Below, one piece after another: positions 61,519 through 64,000 of a DNA stretch of 64,000 bases (positions are counted from its first letter, which is position 1; the number at the start of each line of letters is the position of its first letter). The notes beneath the pieces are model-generated. The model was not told where the DNA came from and did no database searches. It saw only the letters and a program-made list of their open reading frames with translations. Origin of the DNA: Sphingopyxis sp. (GTDB lineage Bacteria; Pseudomonadota; Alphaproteobacteria; Sphingomonadales; Sphingomonadaceae); contig NZ_JAEULM010000044.1 of assembly GCF_016793825.1 (NCBI RefSeq), positions 372,001 through 436,000 of the forward strand, in the 5' to 3' direction. The position numbers and the translations under genes are program-made.

Positions 61519-63672
61519 CTATTCCGCCGCGATGGCGTAGGCCGAGCCGGGCTCGTCCTCATCGCCGTCGTCGCCATCCTCGCCGAGGAACGCCGGGAGC
61601 GCCTCGCCGTCGGCGGCCGTGTCCGCGATCGGCAGGACGGGATCGACCTCCGGCATCCTCAGCGGTTCGGGAAGCCAGCCGGAATCGGCCAGCAGCCGCT
61701 CGGCTTCGCGGGCCATGTCGCCCTTCTTGAGGTGGTCGATCAGCCCGGCCTTCTGCGGCTCGGTGCCTTCGGCGACCGCTTCGAGGATGCGCGGCTTGGT
61801 GATGCGGCCGAGATAATTCTCGTAGGTCGGCCGCCAGCCCGTCACCGCCATGTCGAACCCGATAGCGCGGGCCAGGACATTGGCGTGCTCGATCCGGCGC
61901 GCGACGCCATGCGCCGAGACGCGGCCACCGCCATGCTTGGGGACCGGCTCCCATTGCGCGTTCACCGCATAGGCCGCGCAATGGGCGAACAGCGCCGCTT
62001 GGTCGGCGCCGTCGAGCTGCTGGATCGCGTCCCATGCATCCTTGTCGGACTTGGGAAGCCGCGCCTTCCAACCGGCGTGGCGTTCCTCCATCGCCTTCGC
62101 CGCCGCGCTTTCCCGCAGGCCCGGCGCCTGGAACGGGAAATAGACGCGGGAAACCGACAGCTCCAGGCAGGTCTCCGTCCGCACCTGATAGAAGGTGGTG
62201 AGCACCATCGCGTGCAGCACGGCGGCGAAGGCCACCGAGGGGTTCTGCGCGAAGGCGTCCTGCAGCGCGACCGTGCGGGATGCGGTCAGTTCGGCCACCA
62301 GCCTGTCCGGTAGCGGCTTGATGACTTCATCGTCGTCTTCGTCGCTGTCGGTGGCGACGGGCGCGACCGCGCCACCAAGCCTCTCGGAACCCGCCTGCAC
62401 GGCGATGTCCGCCGGTTCATCGCCGGTCGCCTCGATCTCCTCATCGGTCTCCTCGTCGTCGGTTTCGACGGCTTCCTCCTCCGGCTCATCCTCCGGCCGC
62501 ACATAGCCGCGGTCGATGTAGAGGGTGCCGTCAGCTTCGAGGCCGACGAACACGCCGGCGCGAGCCTGCTCCTGCGCGTCGTAGGTGCGGCGACCCTGCG
62601 ACAAGGCGGCCAGCTCGACATCGATGGCGGTGACGCGGGCATCGACCTCGGCCGGGACGTCGCCCTTGCCCGCCCACTGTTCCTCCAGCGCATCGGCCTC
62701 GGCGCGAAGCTCGGCGATGCGGGCTTCGTCTTCCTCGGTCGGCGGCTCGCGGGTGGCTTCGATCGCGCGGCAGTCCGCGTCGTAACCATAGGGCAGATCG
62801 ACCAGCGCCTCGACCCACTTCCAGCCTTCGGCCCTGATCCTGTTGGCCTCGGCGTCGAGCTTCTCGGCGACCAGGCGGTCGAGCAAGGCCGGATCGGTCA
62901 GCCAGCCGCCGTCATCGGGCTCGAACAGGTCGCGCGTCGGCGCCACGCCGCCCGCCGCGAGATAGGCGTCGAGACCGACGAACCGCACGCGGGCATCGGA
63001 CATCTCCACCATATCCTCGGTCAGCTTGTCGCGGATGAAGCTGGGCGACTTGTTGATGCTGTGGTCGAGCTGCTTCCAGAGCTGCTCCTGGCGGGCATGA
63101 TCGTCGCTGACGGTGAAGGCCATGAGCTGATCGAGAGTCATGTCGCCGGCGACATAGACCTCGTGCAGCGTCGGCGAGACCGCGGCGAGCTTCAGCCGCT
63201 GACGCACCACGGCCGGCGTGACGCGGAAGTGCGCGGCGATGGCCTCCTCGCGCTCACCCTTGTCGATCAGCACCTTCATGCCGTGAAACTCGTCGAGCGG
63301 GTGGAGCGGCTCGCGCTCGCTGTTTTCCGCAAGCGAGTCCTCCTCGGCCAGGACCGGATCGTTGGCCGCCTTGACGACGCAAGGCACCAGCGCATCCTTG
63401 GCCATCCGCTTGCGCTTCACGAGGATCGCCAGCGCGCTGTAGCGGCGGCCGCCGGCGGGCACCTCGAAGAAGCCGGTTTCGGCGCCGTCGTCATCGAGCT
63501 GCGGGCGGACATTGAGGCCGTGCAGCAGGCTGCGGCGCGCGATGCTGTCGGCAAGGTTCTCGATCGTCACGCCGTTCTTCACCCGGCGGACGTTCGATTG
63601 GGACAGGATCAGCTTGTCGAAGGGAATATCCCGCGACGGGCTGAGAACGATCTTGGCGGCAGCTTTTGCCAT
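61519..63672 (-). CDS. ParB/RepB/Spo0J-like domain protein (717 residues)
   Basis: A large protein whose first 200 residues are ParB-like: KLILSQSNVRRVKNGVTIEN, FFEVPAGGRRYSALAIL (ParB-N/sulfiredoxin-like box), ENSEREPLHPLDEFHGM and an HTH ITVVRQRL-like region (VTPAVVRQRLKLAAVSP). The remaining 500 residues are much longer than in partition ParB proteins and include an acidic stretch (EEEAVETDDEETDEEIEATG). No ParA is in the window. It may act as a nuclease or regulator rather than in partition. GGAG precedes the start. Confidence 0.87.
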   Translation of the reverse strand: MAKAAAKIVLSPSRDIPFDKLILSQSNVRRVKNGVTIENLADSIARRSLLHGLNVRPQLDDDGAETGFFEVPAGGRRYSALAILVKRKRMAKDALVPCVVKAANDPVLAEEDSLAENSEREPLHPLDEFHGMKVLIDKGEREEAIAAHFRVTPAVVRQRLKLAAVSPTLHEVYVAGDMTLDQLMAFTVSDDHARQEQLWKQLDHSINKSPSFIRDKLTEDMVEMSDARVRFVGLDAYLAAGGVAPTRDLFEPDDGGWLTDPALLDRLVAEKLDAEANRIRAEGWKWVEALVDLPYGYDADCRAIEATREPPTEEDEARIAELRAEADALEEQWAGKGDVPAEVDARVTAIDVELAALSQGRRTYDAQEQARAGVFVGLEADGTLYIDRGYVRPEDEPEEEAVETDDEETDEEIEATGDEPADIAVQAGSERLGGAVAPVATDSDEDDDEVIKPLPDRLVAELTASRTVALQDAFAQNPSVAFAAVLHAMVLTTFYQVRTETCLELSVSRVYFPFQAPGLRESAAAKAMEERHAGWKARLPKSDKDAWDAIQQLDGADQAALFAHCAAYAVNAQWEPVPKHGGGRVSAHGVARRIEHANVLARAIGFDMAVTGWRPTYENYLGRITKPRILEAVAEGTEPQKAGLIDHLKKGDMAREAERLLADSGWLPEPLRMPEVDPVLPIADTAADGEALPAFLGEDGDDGDEDEPGSAYAIAAE

Positions 63673-63701
63673 GTCGGTTACTCCATGACGAGCCGCCGCG
63701 A

Positions 63702-63757
63702 GACACTCTCTCGGCTATCCAGCCCGTCACGAAACCGAAGGCCCCCTCTCACTCTCT
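63702..63757 (-). promoter_or_regulatory. Shared leader element, copy ahead of the ParB-like gene
   Basis: GACACTCTCTC (from 63702) and CCTCTCACTCTCT (63745-63757), plus strand, exactly 43 bases apart as in the helicase leader. Confidence 0.5.
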
Positions 63758-63787
63758 CCTGCGCTGCCGGGGCCGCCACGCCCGACG

Positions 63788-64000
63788 CTAGACGCCGCAC
63801 ATGCCCTCGCACTCATTGCCCCAGAGATCGAGCTGACCGCGATCGGCCGGGGTGCTGAGATCGGCTTGGTCGAGCGGCACGGCCGAGCGGTGCAGATACA
63901 CCTCGCCCCGGATGCCGCGCAGACCGGTGCGGATCGCGCGGTCCACCACGACTGCTTCGCCCCAGGCTTCGGGATCGTGATCGCGGATCTCGCGCCAGCG
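63788..64000 (-). CDS. Probable PAPS-reductase-like protein, C-terminal fragment
   Basis: Seventy residues before a TAG stop are visible: RWREIRDHDPEAWGEAVVVD, RAIRTGLRGIRGEVYLHRSA, VPLDQADLSTPADRGQLDLW, then GNECEGMCGV. The Cys-containing GNECEGMCGV tail and the YLHRS motif match the end of PAPS-reductase-family proteins (adenine-nucleotide alpha hydrolases) that often neighbour ParB-like proteins, as in the IbrA/IbrB pair. The catalytic part lies beyond the window, so the family call is tentative. Confidence 0.55.
   Translation of the reverse strand, partial: RWREIRDHDPEAWGEAVVVDRAIRTGLRGIRGEVYLHRSAVPLDQADLSTPADRGQLDLWGNECEGMCGV

Overview
The window reads as genomic DNA of a sphingomonad (Sphingopyxis, Sphingobium or Novosphingobium type alphaproteobacterium). 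This rests on high GC, a large TonB-dependent receptor, sphingomonad-style copper genes and a Tn4371-like trb conjugation cluster of the kind common in that order. It falls into three parts: chromosome-like DNA (1 to about 6950), a heavy-metal resistance cargo region (about 7400 to 31730) and the backbone of an integrative conjugative element or large plasmid (about 31760 to 64000). No integrase, replication initiator, ParA, rRNA, tRNA, CRISPR array or insertion sequence was recognised, so both ends of the mobile element must be unresolved or outside the window.

Chromosome-like part. A partial glucokinase and a class I methyltransferase come first. They are followed by a peptide-use locus: a secreted fusion of cyanophycinase with isoaspartyl peptidase, translationally coupled to an Lrp/AsnC regulator, and diverging from a TonB-dependent receptor. 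The inferred job is degradation of cyanophycin-like or beta-aspartyl peptides outside the cytoplasm.

Metal cargo. A CDF efflux pump, an MFS transporter and an ArsR/SmtB zinc-type sensor form one cluster. A copper block follows: a MerR regulator, a Csp-like copper-storage protein, copA-copB-glutaredoxin/MauE-DUF305, copC-copD, a small lipoprotein, a CopZ-like HMA protein, a TPR protein, a DMT transporter, a P1B copper ATPase and CueR. It ends with a complete HAE1-type RND pump and a LysR regulator. I found three similar ArsR-type sites and seven MerR-type promoters (TTGACC, then about 19 bases containing a dyad), which suggest that two sensor families coordinate the whole region.

Conjugation and maintenance part. 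On the minus strand are rlxS, traG, a CopG-like protein, trbBCDEJ, a TrbK-alt protein, trbLFGI and a DUF2274 protein, largely joined by short stop/start overlaps. Upstream in the same direction lie a lytic transglycosylase, a DUF736 protein, the TraF peptidase, a DUF2840 protein, an AlpA-like HTH protein, a frame-broken DUF6499/DUF2285 regulator, a small protein and ssb. The right end holds a DUF2493 protein, a Toprim protein, a giant strawberry-notch methyltransferase-helicase, a DUF7007-like protein, unknown proteins, a large ParB-like protein and the end of a probable PAPS-reductase-like protein. This last group is the best candidate for an incompletely described system (nucleic-acid modification or defence evasion). 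It carries a shared leader sequence ahead of three transcription units, intrinsic terminators and a 64-base cruciform-like palindrome.
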